From the NCBI RefSeq assembly GCF_002102345.1, contig NZ_LQPP01000048.1:62001-126000 (forward strand): 64,000 nt of DNA. The letters run 5' to 3'. The notes under the pieces are model-generated. The model had not been told where the DNA came from. It made no database searches and worked only from the letters and a program-made list of their open reading frames with translations. Both the position numbers and the translations under genes were made by a program. Of the stretch, positions 1 to 7,630 are shown in pieces. Each line of letters starts with the position of its first letter. Position 1 is the stretch's first letter. This stretch comes from Mycolicibacterium peregrinum. GTDB lineage: Bacteria; Actinomycetota; Actinomycetes; Mycobacteriales; Mycobacteriaceae.

Positions 1-50
1 ACCAGGCGGAAGCGCCGGGGTAAATACCAGGATCGGACCGAACTTGCACT

Positions 51-56
51 TACCCT
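51..56 (+). promoter_or_regulatory. -10 element (TACCCT) of the DoxX gene
   Basis: TACCCT fits the mycobacterial TANNNT -10 consensus and ends 7 nt before the GTG start at 64, so transcription would begin at or next to the start codon (leaderless). No convincing -35 is seen. Confidence 0.5.
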
Positions 57-63
57 GGCAGCT

Positions 64-906
64 GTGACCAGCCACCCACAGGACCCACAAGCCTGGCAAC
101 GACCGGGTTACTCGGACGATTCCGCCAGGCCGGCCGGGGCCAGCCTGGTCGACCCCGAAGACGACCTGCCGTCGGAAAACTACGGCGGCGACTTCGAGAC
201 CACCGCCATTCCCCGCTACGACTCGAAAGCGGGCGACCAGTCCGCATTCAGCCTGGTCTCCGACCCGGAGCCACTGCCGTACGTGCAATCCGGCGGACCG
301 GCCCCCATGGCCCCCTTCTCGGCCGAACCGGCGGAGATCGAGCGCGACGACTTCATCGACGACCGGGTACGGGCGGCCGGCCGGCGCGGCACCCAGGACC
401 TCGGCCTGCTGATCCTGCGCGTGGCGCTGGGCGGGCTGATGATCATCCACGGCCTGCAGAAGGCCTTCGGCTGGTGGGGCGGCCCAGGGTTGGACGGGTT
501 CAACTCGTCGCTGGACGAGATGGGCTTCAAGAACGCTGACATCCTGACCTATGCCGCCACCGGCGGGCAGATCGCCGCCGGCGTGCTGCTGGTCCTCGGG
601 TTGTTCACCCCGATCGCGGCGGCCGGCGCACTGGCCTACCTGATCAACGGGGTGCTGGCCACGGCGATGGCGGCACATGAGCAGGCCCGCCTCGCGGAAG
701 TCATCACCGACGGCACCGAGTACCGGTTGATCGTCGTCGTCGCCGCAGCCGCGATCATCCTGACCGGGCCGGGCCGCTACGGATTCGACGCCGGCCGCGG
801 CTGGGCCCGGCGCCCCTTCGTGGGTTCCTTCGTGGCGCTGGTGCTCGGCGTGGCCGGCGGCATCGCCATCTGGGTGTTGCTAAACGGCGGCAACCCGCTC
901 GGCTGA
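64..906 (+). CDS. DoxX family membrane protein
   Basis: 280 aa from a GTG start. The first ~115 residues are acidic, Pro/Gly-rich and probably disordered. Residues ~118-280 form the DoxX domain with four hydrophobic segments (around LLILRVALGGLMIIHG, GQIAAGVLLVLGLFTPIAAA, YRLIVVVAAAAIILTG and FVALVLGVAGGIAIWVLL). The M. tuberculosis counterpart (Rv3005c) belongs to a membrane oxidoreductase complex with SodA and SseA that links radical detoxification to thiol homeostasis; that role is family knowledge, not visible here. It is convergent with cfp6, 11 bp apart. No SD is present, in keeping with a leaderless start. Confidence 0.85.
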   Translation: MTSHPQDPQAWQRPGYSDDSARPAGASLVDPEDDLPSENYGGDFETTAIPRYDSKAGDQSAFSLVSDPEPLPYVQSGGPAPMAPFSAEPAEIERDDFIDDRVRAAGRRGTQDLGLLILRVALGGLMIIHGLQKAFGWWGGPGLDGFNSSLDEMGFKNADILTYAATGGQIAAGVLLVLGLFTPIAAAGALAYLINGVLATAMAAHEQARLAEVITDGTEYRLIVVVAAAAIILTGPGRYGFDAGRGWARRPFVGSFVALVLGVAGGIAIWVLLNGGNPLG

Positions 907-917
907 CCGCGCCGGTC

Positions 918-1307
918 TCAGGCGTATGGATTCGGTACGCGGCCGCCACTCACCTCGGTGAGCAACGGCAGTGTTGCGAACGTCACGGCAGGCAGGCGCA
1001 GGTCCGTCCCGTCGCTCAAATCCGCGATCGCCCAAGACGAACGGTCGAACCGCAATCCCTTGATCTCGGTCCACGACACCGTGCGGCTGCGCGTCAGCGA
1101 CCGCGCGGTGACGGTGTCGGCGTCGGCGGTCGTTCGATACCGAATGATGGCCGTCGACAACGCAATCGGGATCACCAGCAGCACCGAGAACCAGGTCGGA
1201 TTGCTCAGGACCAGCGTCAGCAGGCCGAGCGTCAGGAATCCGACTGCCAGGTGCGCCATGGGCGATATCCGGATTACGACAGGGGAGGTTGCCGATCGTG
1301 CGCTCAC
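918..1307 (-). CDS. cfp6: PH-domain membrane-associated protein, Cfp6-like
   Basis: 129 aa if started at the GTG at 1307, which has an AAGGA Shine-Dalgarno about 7 nt upstream; the open frame runs further upstream but without a ribosome site. Two hydrophobic segments lie at residues ~17-50 (AHLAVGFLTLGLLTLVL, SVLLVIPIALSTAIIRY), followed by a small bacterial PH fold with the WTEIKGLRF and DGTDLRLPAVTFATLP motifs. It matches the M. tuberculosis low-molecular-weight antigen Cfp6 (Rv3004), which sits in the same place next to ilvB. Its biochemical function is unknown. It diverges from the ilvB leader promoter. Confidence 0.8.
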   Translation of the reverse strand: MSARSATSPVVIRISPMAHLAVGFLTLGLLTLVLSNPTWFSVLLVIPIALSTAIIRYRTTADADTVTARSLTRSRTVSWTEIKGLRFDRSSWAIADLSDGTDLRLPAVTFATLPLLTEVSGGRVPNPYA

Positions 1308-1380
1308 AGGTTCATCCTTGCACCACCCGGCGGGCGGCCCCGCCGGCGTCACCGGGCGTCCGCCCCTCAGCGGAACCAAT

Positions 1381-1410
1381 TTGACCTTTAACCTGTACGG
1401 CAGCTACCGT
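1381..1410 (+). promoter_or_regulatory. Promoter of the ilvBNC leader transcript
   Basis: TTGACC (1381-1386) and TACCGT (1405-1410) are separated by 18 nt and match -35 and TANNNT -10 hexamers. The predicted start of transcription (~1417-1419) coincides with the ATG of the leader peptide at 1419, so the leader peptide is probably translated from a leaderless RNA. Confidence 0.6.
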
Positions 1411-1418
1411 CGGGTGCT

Positions 1419-1490
1419 ATGCAGAACCCCGGATTGCTCGTAGTAATTGGTTGGCGCGTTGATGCCGCGCTGGCCCTCTGCCGGGCATAG
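1419..1490 (+). CDS. ilvB attenuator leader peptide
   Basis: 23-codon ORF beginning MQNPG and then LLVVI, i.e. five consecutive branched-chain codons (Leu-Leu-Val-Val-Ile, 1434-1448), with further Val, Leu and Ala codons before the TAG at 1488. It precedes a strong intrinsic terminator and then ilvB. Attenuators of this kind are known or predicted for ilvB in Corynebacterium and other Actinobacteria. When charged Leu/Val/Ile tRNAs are scarce the ribosome would stall on this run and change downstream RNA folding so that transcription reads through. The peptide itself is probably only a sensor. Confidence 0.75.
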   Translation: MQNPGLLVVIGWRVDAALALCRA

Positions 1491-1509
1491 CCAACCGCAT
1501 CGACGCGCC
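1453..1509 (+). promoter_or_regulatory. ilvB leader pause/protector hairpin
   Basis: GGCGCGTTGATGC (1453-1465) pairs over 13 positions with GCATCGACGCGCC (1497-1509), with one G-U. The 5' arm lies immediately downstream of the Leu-Val-Ile codons, so a ribosome stalled there would block it and free the 3' arm. Alternative pairings of the 3' region with the terminator arms are short (e.g. GCCGG at 1480-1484 with CCGGC at 1525-1529), so I do not assign the exact antiterminator. Confidence 0.55.
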
Positions 1510-1510
1510 A

Positions 1511-1544
1511 CCCTCGTACAGCTACCGGCTGACGGGGGTTTTTT
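1511..1544 (+). terminator. Rho-independent attenuator terminator upstream of ilvB
   Basis: CCCTCGT (1511-1517) pairs with ACGGGGG (1532-1538), and CAGC (1519-1522) with GCTG (1528-1531) around the loop TACCG. The stem is followed directly by six Ts (1539-1544). This canonical intrinsic terminator lies between the leader peptide and ilvB. Confidence 0.8.
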
Positions 1545-1626
1545 ATTTGCCCACAAGCGCGCCGGAATCAATGAAAAATTGAAACTTCCTGAAGAGGAAT
1601 GTGAAGCAGACCGTGAAGAGGACATC

Positions 1627-3489
1627 GTGAGCGCACCGACAACGCGACCGCCAGCCCGGTCGGGAACCGCGCCTGCCAACGGCGCAACCACCGCCAAATC
1701 AGATTCGGGACAGCCCAACCGGGTTGCACCGCAGCAGCTCACCGGCGCCCAGGCGGTCGTCCGGTCGCTGGAAGAGCTCGGCGTCGACGTCGTCTTCGGG
1801 ATCCCCGGTGGCGCTGTGCTGCCGGTCTACGATCCGCTGTTCGACTCGCAGAAGCTGCGCCACGTGCTGGTTCGCCATGAGCAGGGCGCCGGCCACGCTG
1901 CCAGCGGATATGCCCACGCCACCGGCAAGGTCGGCGTGATGATGGCCACCTCCGGCCCCGGCGCGACCAACCTGATCACCCCGCTGGCCGACGCCCAGAT
2001 GGACTCCATCCCCGTGGTGGCCATCACCGGGCAGGTGGGTCGCAGCCTGATCGGCACCGACGCCTTCCAGGAAGCCGACATCACCGGCATGACCATGCCG
2101 ATCACCAAGCACAACTTCCTGGTGCGCAACGGTGACGACATCGCCCAGGTGATGGCCGAGGCCTTCTACATCGCCAGCTCGGGGCGCCCGGGCGCGGTGC
2201 TCGTCGACGTTCCCAAGGACATCCTGCAGGCCCAGTGCACCTTCTCCTGGCCGCCGCAGATGGACCTGCCCGGGTACAAGCCGAACACCAAGCCGCACAG
2301 CCGTCAGGTGCGTGAGGCCGCCAAGCTGATCGCCGCGGCGCACAAGCCGGTGCTCTACGTCGGTGGTGGTGTGATCCGTGGTGAGGCCAGTGCCGAACTG
2401 CTGGAGCTGGCCGAGCTGACCGGCATCCCGGTCGTCACCACGCTCATGGCCCGCGGCGCGTTCCCCGACAGCCACCCGCAGCACCTGGGGATGCCGGGCA
2501 TGCACGGCACCGTGGCCGCGGTGGGCGCATTGCAGAAGAGCGACCTGCTGATCGCTCTGGGCACCCGGTTCGACGACCGGGTCACCGGTCAGCTGTCCTC
2601 GTTCGCCCCTGAGGCGAAGGTGATCCACGCCGACATCGACCCCGCCGAGATCGGCAAGAACCGGCACGCCGACGTCCCCATCGTGGGTGACGTGAAGGCG
2701 GTCATCACCGATCTGATCGAGGTGCTGCGCCGCGACGGAACGACCAGTGCCGCACTGAAATTGGACAGCTGGTGGGAGTACCTGTCCGGACTGAAGTCGA
2801 CCTACCCGCTGAGCTACGGCCCGCAGAGCGACGGCAGCCTGAGCCCCGAGTACGTCATCGAGAAGCTGGGTCAGATCGCCGGACCCGAGGCGGTCTATGT
2901 CGCCGGGGTCGGCCAGCACCAGATGTGGGCCGCGCAGTTCGTCAAGTACGAGAACCCCAAGACGTGGCTGAACTCCGGTGGCCTTGGCACCATGGGCTTC
3001 GCCGTCCCGGCGGCCATGGGCGCCAAGTTCGCCCGCCCCGAGGCCGAGGTGTGGGCCATCGACGGTGACGGCTGCTTCCAGATGACCAACCAGGAGCTGG
3101 CCACCTGTGCCATCGAGGGCGCACCGATCAAGGTGGCGTTGATCAACAACGGCAACCTGGGCATGGTGCGGCAGTGGCAGACGCTGTTCTACGACCAGCG
3201 CTACAGCCAGACCGATCTGGCCACGCACTCGCGTCGTATCCCGGACTTCGTCAAGCTGGCCGAGGCGCTGGGCTGCGTCGGGCTGCGCTGCGAACGGCCC
3301 GAGGACGTCGAGGACGTCATCAACCAAGCCAGGGCCATCAATGATCGCCCGGTGGTCATCGACTTCATCGTCGGTGCCGATGCGCAGGTGTGGCCGATGG
3401 TCGCCGCCGGCACCAGCAACGACGAGATCATGGCAGCTCGGGACATCCGGCCGCTGTTCGACGAAAACGACGCCGAGGGGCACGCCTGA
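1627..3489 (+). CDS. ilvB: Acetolactate synthase, catalytic subunit IlvB
   Basis: 620 aa. Condenses two pyruvates to acetolactate, or pyruvate plus 2-ketobutyrate to acetohydroxybutyrate: the first common step to Val, Leu and Ile. The TPP glutamate lies in RHEQGAGHAASGYAH (Glu85) and the TPP/Mg motif is GDGCFQMTNQELATC near residue 480. The FAD-binding middle domain is intact. The GTG at 1627 is chosen because AGAGGA lies ~5 nt upstream and the N-terminus then matches M. tuberculosis IlvB1 (Rv3003c); the longer open frame from 1447 would run through the attenuator. It overlaps ilvN by 1 nt (TGATG), so translation of the two subunits is coupled. Confidence 0.95.
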   Translation: MSAPTTRPPARSGTAPANGATTAKSDSGQPNRVAPQQLTGAQAVVRSLEELGVDVVFGIPGGAVLPVYDPLFDSQKLRHVLVRHEQGAGHAASGYAHATGKVGVMMATSGPGATNLITPLADAQMDSIPVVAITGQVGRSLIGTDAFQEADITGMTMPITKHNFLVRNGDDIAQVMAEAFYIASSGRPGAVLVDVPKDILQAQCTFSWPPQMDLPGYKPNTKPHSRQVREAAKLIAAAHKPVLYVGGGVIRGEASAELLELAELTGIPVVTTLMARGAFPDSHPQHLGMPGMHGTVAAVGALQKSDLLIALGTRFDDRVTGQLSSFAPEAKVIHADIDPAEIGKNRHADVPIVGDVKAVITDLIEVLRRDGTTSAALKLDSWWEYLSGLKSTYPLSYGPQSDGSLSPEYVIEKLGQIAGPEAVYVAGVGQHQMWAAQFVKYENPKTWLNSGGLGTMGFAVPAAMGAKFARPEAEVWAIDGDGCFQMTNQELATCAIEGAPIKVALINNGNLGMVRQWQTLFYDQRYSQTDLATHSRRIPDFVKLAEALGCVGLRCERPEDVEDVINQARAINDRPVVIDFIVGADAQVWPMVAAGTSNDEIMAARDIRPLFDENDAEGHA

Positions 3490-4001
3490 TGAGCAACACC
3501 ACGCCCACCCACACGCTTTCGGTGCTGGTCGAGGACAAACCCGGCGTTCTCGCCCGGGTGGCCACGCTGTTCTCCCGTCGTGGCTACAACATCCAGTCCC
3601 TGGCTGTCGGTGCCACCGAGCAGAAGCACATGTCGCGGATGACGATCGTCGTCAGCGTCGAGGAATCGCCGCTGGAGCAGATCACCAAGCAGCTCAACAA
3701 GCTGGTCAACGTGATCAAGATCGTCGAGCAGGAGGATGACAGCTCGGTCTCCCGCGAACTCGCCTTGATCAAGGTGCGCGCCGACGCGAGCAACCGCGGC
3801 CAGGTCATCGAAGCGGTGAACCTGTTCCGCGCCAAGGTGGTTGACGTTTCGACCGAGTCCCTGACCGTCGAGGCCACCGGCACCTCGGAAAAGCTGGAGG
3901 CCCTGCTGCGGGTCCTGGAGCCCTACGGTATCCGTGAGATCGCACAGTCCGGCATGGTGTCGGTCTCGCGCGGACCCCGTGGTATCAGCGCAGTGAAGTA
4001 A
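3489..4001 (+). CDS. ilvN: Acetolactate synthase, regulatory subunit IlvN
   Basis: 170 aa. An N-terminal ACT domain (HTLSVLVEDKPGVLARVATL, with the RRGYNIQSL motif) binds valine for feedback inhibition of the IlvB/IlvN holoenzyme, and the C-terminal domain activates the catalytic subunit. The ATG at 3489 shares its A with the ilvB stop, so it is read by re-initiation and made in step with IlvB. The open frame continues upstream inside ilvB but that part is shadow sequence. Confidence 0.95.
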   Translation: MSNTTPTHTLSVLVEDKPGVLARVATLFSRRGYNIQSLAVGATEQKHMSRMTIVVSVEESPLEQITKQLNKLVNVIKIVEQEDDSSVSRELALIKVRADASNRGQVIEAVNLFRAKVVDVSTESLTVEATGTSEKLEALLRVLEPYGIREIAQSGMVSVSRGPRGISAVK

Positions 4002-4056
4002 GCACGTCAAGTAGCGTTAGTCGGCTGTAGAGCTAGAAAGAGAAGGAAAATTTCGC

Positions 4057-5070
4057 ATGGCAGTTGAGATGTTTTACGACGCCGACGCGGACCTGTCGAT
4101 CATCCAGGGTCGCAAGGTCGCCGTCATCGGCTACGGCAGCCAGGGGCACGCGCATTCGCTGTCGCTGCGCGATTCGGGCGTGCAGGTCAAGGTCGGCCTG
4201 AAAGAGGGCTCGAAGTCCCGCGTCAAGGTCGAGGAGCAGGGCCTCGAGGTCGACACCCCCGCAGAGGTCGCCAAGTGGGCCGACGTGATCATGGTGCTCG
4301 CGCCCGACACCGCGCAGGCCGAGATCTTCAAGAACGACATCGAGCCCAACCTTGAGGACGGCAACGCGCTGTTCTTCGGCCACGGCCTCAACATCCACTT
4401 CGGGCTGATCAAGGCTCCGGCCAACGTCACCGTCGGCATGGTCGCCCCCAAGGGGCCCGGCCACCTGGTGCGTCGCCAGTTCGTCGACGGCAAGGGTGTG
4501 CCCTGCCTGATCGCCGTCGACCAGGACCCCAAGGGCGAGGGCCAGGCCCTGGCACTCTCGTACGCCGCCGCGATCGGCGGTGCGCGCGCCGGTGTCATCA
4601 AGACCACCTTCAAGGAAGAGACCGAGACCGACCTGTTCGGCGAGCAGGCCGTGCTCTGCGGTGGCACCGAAGAGCTGGTCAAGGCCGGCTTCGAGGTCAT
4701 GGTCGAGGCGGGCTACGCCCCGGAGATGGCCTACTTCGAGGTGCTGCACGAGCTCAAGCTCATCGTCGACCTGATGTACGAGGGCGGCATCGCCCGCATG
4801 AACTACTCGGTGTCCGACACCGCGGAGTTCGGCGGCTACCTGTCGGGCCCCCGGGTCATCGACGCCGACACCAAGAAGCGCATGAAGGACATCCTGACCG
4901 ACATTCAGGACGGCACCTTCGTCAAGCGCCTGGTCGCCAACGTCGAGGGCGGCAACAAGGAGCTCGAGGCGCTGCGCAAGGCCAACGCCGAGCACCCGAT
5001 CGAGGTCACCGGCAAGAAGCTGCGCGACCTGATGAGCTGGGTCGACCGGCCGATCACCGAAACGGCCTAA
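4057..5070 (+). CDS. ilvC: Ketol-acid reductoisomerase (NADP+)
   Basis: 337 aa, class I. Converts acetolactate or acetohydroxybutyrate to the dihydroxy acids in Val/Ile synthesis. The Rossmann motif GYGSQGHAHSLSLRDSG is at residues ~25-41, and the KEGSKSR loop fits NADPH preference. The all-helical C-terminal domain holds the Mg-binding acidic residues (DLFGEQAVLCGG, FEVLHELKLIVDLMYEGG). SD AGAAGGA lies about 9 nt before the ATG. It is 55 bp after ilvN and probably cotranscribed; a TAGCGT hexamer at 4012-4017 could give some internal initiation. A strong inverted repeat follows. Confidence 0.96.
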   Translation: MAVEMFYDADADLSIIQGRKVAVIGYGSQGHAHSLSLRDSGVQVKVGLKEGSKSRVKVEEQGLEVDTPAEVAKWADVIMVLAPDTAQAEIFKNDIEPNLEDGNALFFGHGLNIHFGLIKAPANVTVGMVAPKGPGHLVRRQFVDGKGVPCLIAVDQDPKGEGQALALSYAAAIGGARAGVIKTTFKEETETDLFGEQAVLCGGTEELVKAGFEVMVEAGYAPEMAYFEVLHELKLIVDLMYEGGIARMNYSVSDTAEFGGYLSGPRVIDADTKKRMKDILTDIQDGTFVKRLVANVEGGNKELEALRKANAEHPIEVTGKKLRDLMSWVDRPITETA

Positions 5071-5084
5071 CTGCTGCGTTCCCT

Positions 5085-5131
5085 GGCCAGTTATGGCACG
5101 CGATTCACAAAAATGCGTGCCATAACTGGCC
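5085..5131. terminator. Perfect 17-bp inverted repeat after ilvC, likely bidirectional terminator
   Basis: GGCCAGTTATGGCACGC (5085-5101) and its exact reverse complement (5115-5131) flank a 13-nt loop. TTT precedes the next GC block on the plus strand and the site lies between ilvC (+) and a convergent gene (-), so it could end transcription from both sides. The arms are AT/GC mixed, unlike typical GC-only stems, and could also belong to a dispersed palindromic repeat family. Confidence 0.6.
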
Positions 5132-5142
5132 TTTCGGCATTT

Positions 5143-5484
5143 CTAGACGATTCGGTAGCCGATCGCCGCGAGCGTGCGGGTCACATTTCTACCTTCGGCG
5201 CTGCCGGGAAGCTTCTCGGTGCTGTCGATCTGCAACCCCTCACCGACGACGCCGAACAACTCGGTCGACACCGGGTCGTCCGGCTCCGGCGGCTCGATGC
5301 GGCCATCCGGGTGGATGCACTGCGCTCGCATGGCCCACATCGTCTGCGCGGCGGCGACGACGTTGTACCCGTGCAGCGGTGGGCTGACGTGATAGAGCTC
5401 CAGGTCGCCCACCGCGAACAACTTCATGACCGGATCCAGGTGTGGGACGGATCCCACCAACCGTGCGACGCCCCCAAAGTTCAC
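5143..5484 (-). CDS. Hypothetical protein, 113 aa
   Basis: I do not recognise this gene. The reading frame runs from a GTG at 5484 to a TAG. The product is mixed alpha/beta in appearance, with no membrane segment, no Cys motif and no known catalytic signature; it contains an AAAQTMWAMRAQCIHPDG stretch and an acidic, Pro-rich middle (RIEPPEPDDP). Codon use is typical of the neighbours. It is convergent with ilvC and downstream of wrbA in the same direction, but 48 bp away. The start is uncertain because no clear SD precedes it. Confidence 0.5.
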   Translation of the reverse strand: MNFGGVARLVGSVPHLDPVMKLFAVGDLELYHVSPPLHGYNVVAAAQTMWAMRAQCIHPDGRIEPPEPDDPVSTELFGVVGEGLQIDSTEKLPGSAEGRNVTRTLAAIGYRIV

Positions 5485-5531
5485 CGCTCAAACCTAAGGG
5501 CGGACCGAGGGGTGCGGCCGCACCAGTTTTC

Positions 5532-6143
5532 TTACGAACCCAGCCGTGCCGCCACGCTGACGACCCGCCGGGCCAGGTGATCCAGCGCGTCGTAGGTGGT
5601 GTCGTCGAACTCGCTGATGTTGTCGTGGTTGGCCAGCAGGCTCGCTCCGTACGGGTTGCCGTCGGCGAACTTGAGCGGATCGGTGTAGCCCGGCGGCACG
5701 ATGATCCCGCCCCAGTGCATCAGCGTCACGTAGAGCGTCAGCAGCGTGGTTTCCTGCCCGCCATGCGCGGTGTTGGTCGAGGTGAACCCGGCGTAGACCT
5801 TGTCGGCGAGCTTGCCCTGTGACCACAGGCCCCCGAGCGAATCGAGGAACGCGCGCAATTGCGAAGCGACAGAACCGAATCGGGTGGGGGAGCCGAAGAT
5901 CACCGCATCTGCCCAGACGATGTCGTCACCGGTGGCCCTCGGTTGATCCTTGGTGGCTTCGTAATTCGCGGTCCACGCAGGATTGTGGGCGAAGGACTCC
6001 GGATCGGCGGTCTCGGCGACGGGCCGCAACCGCACCTCGGCGCCCGCGGCCTCGGCCGTGGCGGTGACGCGCTGGGCCATGTGCGTGCCGTGCCCGGTCG
6101 CGGAGTAGTAGATGACGGCGACCTTGGGTGCAGGGGTGGTCAT
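5532..6143 (-). CDS. wrbA: NAD(P)H:quinone oxidoreductase, WrbA/flavodoxin family
   Basis: 203 aa. The FMN phosphate loop YYSATGHGTHMAQ lies at the N-terminus (residues ~12-24) and the isoalloxazine-binding segment is GSPTRFGSVASQLRAFLD, both typical of type IV WrbA enzymes. These reduce quinones by two electrons and avoid semiquinone formation. Its ATG overlaps the stop of the upstream FAD oxidoreductase (ATGA), so the two redox genes are translationally coupled. Confidence 0.88.
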   Translation of the reverse strand: MTTPAPKVAVIYYSATGHGTHMAQRVTATAEAAGAEVRLRPVAETADPESFAHNPAWTANYEATKDQPRATGDDIVWADAVIFGSPTRFGSVASQLRAFLDSLGGLWSQGKLADKVYAGFTSTNTAHGGQETTLLTLYVTLMHWGGIIVPPGYTDPLKFADGNPYGASLLANHDNISEFDDTTYDALDHLARRVVSVAARLGS

Positions 6144-7576
6144 GGTGCCAGCTTAGGCAGATCCCGCATACCGAACTCGCGTTTGAGCACGGTGCGGGCG
6201 GCGTAGAACCCGGCCATTCCGTGTACGCCGCCACCCGGCGGAGTGGCCGACGAGCACAGGTAGGCCTTGGGGATCGGTGTGGTCCACGGGTCGAACCGTG
6301 GGGTGGGGCCCAGCAGCGCGCTGACCATGTTGTTGCCGCCCACACCGATATCGCCGCCGACCAGGTTGGCGTTGTGCTCGTCCATCCGCGACGCCGGCAC
6401 GCTGCGGACCCCGACCACCAGATCGCGGAAGCCCGGGGCGAATCGTTCGAAGATGTCGGTGACCACCGTGGCCATGTCCCGCGTCGAATTGTTGGGTACG
6501 TGGACATAGGTCCACAGCGGGCGGCGGCCGGCGTCATCGATGCGGGATGCGTCGGCGATGTGGGGGAGCGCGCCCAGCACCATCGGCCACTCGGCGTGGC
6601 GGCCCGCGGCGATCTCGGACTCGGCCAGTGCCATCTGTGCCCGGCTGCCACCCAGGTGCAGCGTCGGCGCCTGGGTCAGACGCGGGTCACGCCAAGGGAT
6701 CTCGCCGCTCAGCACGAAATCGACCTTCGCCACTCCCGGCCCGTAGCGGTAGCGGCTCAACGCCCGCGCGTACCGAGGCGGCAGGGCCTTGCCGTAGATC
6801 GACAGCAGCGCGGTCGGTGCGGTGTCGTAGATGACCACGCCCGACGGTGGTTCAGTGACCTCGTGTCCGAGGACGAGTTCGCCGCCGTGCGCGGTGAGAT
6901 CGGCGATCAGCGCATCCGGGATCGCCTGGGATCCGCCGATCGGGATCGGCCAACCCACAGCGTGTCCCAGGGTTGCCAACATCAGACCGGCCCCGCCGGA
7001 AACCAGTGACGGCATCGTCGAGATCGTGTGTGCCGCAACACCACTGAACAACGCGCGGGCGTCTTCGCCCGCCAGTGTGCGCCACAGCGGGGTGCCTTGG
7101 GCGAGTAATCGCGGCGCGACACGCGCGGCCGCGGTCAGCGACGGTGGCAGCGATCGCTTGTCGCCGAGGATCAGGCCGACCACGTCATCGCACTCGGCAG
7201 CCAGCGGACCGAGCAGCCGTCGCCAGGAATCTCCGTGGTCCAGTTCGGAGCACGTCCGCTCGATGTCGCGGTAACCGATCGCCGCCGGGCGGTGCTGCAA
7301 CGGGCTGGCGTAGGAAATCTCGGGGACCGCCAATTGCACCCCACGGGCGGTCAGGTCGTAGGCGGCGAAGAACGGCGACGCCAACGCCAGCGGGTGCACC
7401 GCTGAACAGATGTCGTGGCTGACTCCGGGATATTCCGGGTCGGCCAGGGTGCGTGCCCCACCGCCCGCGGTGGGTTGCGCTTCGATGACGCGTACGGCCA
7501 GTCCGGCCCGGGCACAGATGACCGCGGCGGACAGGCCGTTGGGGCCGCTGCCGACGATTGTGACGTCCACGCCCAT
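6140..7576 (-). CDS. FAD-dependent oxidoreductase, phytoene desaturase-like (Rv2997-like)
   Basis: 478 aa from the ATG at 7576. The N-terminal dinucleotide fold is MGVDVTIVGSGPNGLSAAV with the downstream glutamate and GGGARTL loop typical of the phytoene dehydrogenase/CrtI-type NAD(P)/FAD superfamily. A C-terminal FAD motif is visible (NLVGGDIGVGGNNM, GVHGMAGFYAARTVL). M. tuberculosis Rv2997 occupies the same position divergent from serA. The substrate is unknown; there is no carotenoid cluster nearby. The open frame continues upstream into the complement of serA, but that is shadow: the GSGPNG fold requires this ATG. It is divergent from serA by 54 bp. Confidence 0.82.
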   Translation of the reverse strand: MGVDVTIVGSGPNGLSAAVICARAGLAVRVIEAQPTAGGGARTLADPEYPGVSHDICSAVHPLALASPFFAAYDLTARGVQLAVPEISYASPLQHRPAAIGYRDIERTCSELDHGDSWRRLLGPLAAECDDVVGLILGDKRSLPPSLTAAARVAPRLLAQGTPLWRTLAGEDARALFSGVAAHTISTMPSLVSGGAGLMLATLGHAVGWPIPIGGSQAIPDALIADLTAHGGELVLGHEVTEPPSGVVIYDTAPTALLSIYGKALPPRYARALSRYRYGPGVAKVDFVLSGEIPWRDPRLTQAPTLHLGGSRAQMALAESEIAAGRHAEWPMVLGALPHIADASRIDDAGRRPLWTYVHVPNNSTRDMATVVTDIFERFAPGFRDLVVGVRSVPASRMDEHNANLVGGDIGVGGNNMVSALLGPTPRFDPWTTPIPKAYLCSSATPPGGGVHGMAGFYAARTVLKREFGMRDLPKLAP

Positions 7577-7618
7577 CAGTACACCGCACGCGGTTCGGCT
7601 GTGGTAGGGCGCACACAC

Positions 7619-7624
7619 TAGGCT
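7619..7624 (+). promoter_or_regulatory. -10 element (TAGGCT) of serA
   Basis: TAGGCT ends 6 nt before the GTG start of serA at 7631. A leaderless transcript is predicted. Confidence 0.5.
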
Positions 7625-7630
7625 GTCCGC

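Noticed and set aside
1571..1582. Three-codon ORF (ATG AAA AAT TGA) between attenuator and ilvB
   Set aside because: Expected by chance in an AT-rich stretch; no SD.
1447..1626. Upstream extension of the ilvB reading frame
   Set aside because: It would run through the leader peptide and terminator; the GTG at 1627 has an SD and matches the known N-terminus.
1699..3483. 594-codon minus-strand frame opposite ilvB
   Set aside because: Antisense shadow caused by high GC third positions; composition (Gly/Val/His/Asp/Arg) is not protein-like and no motif is present.
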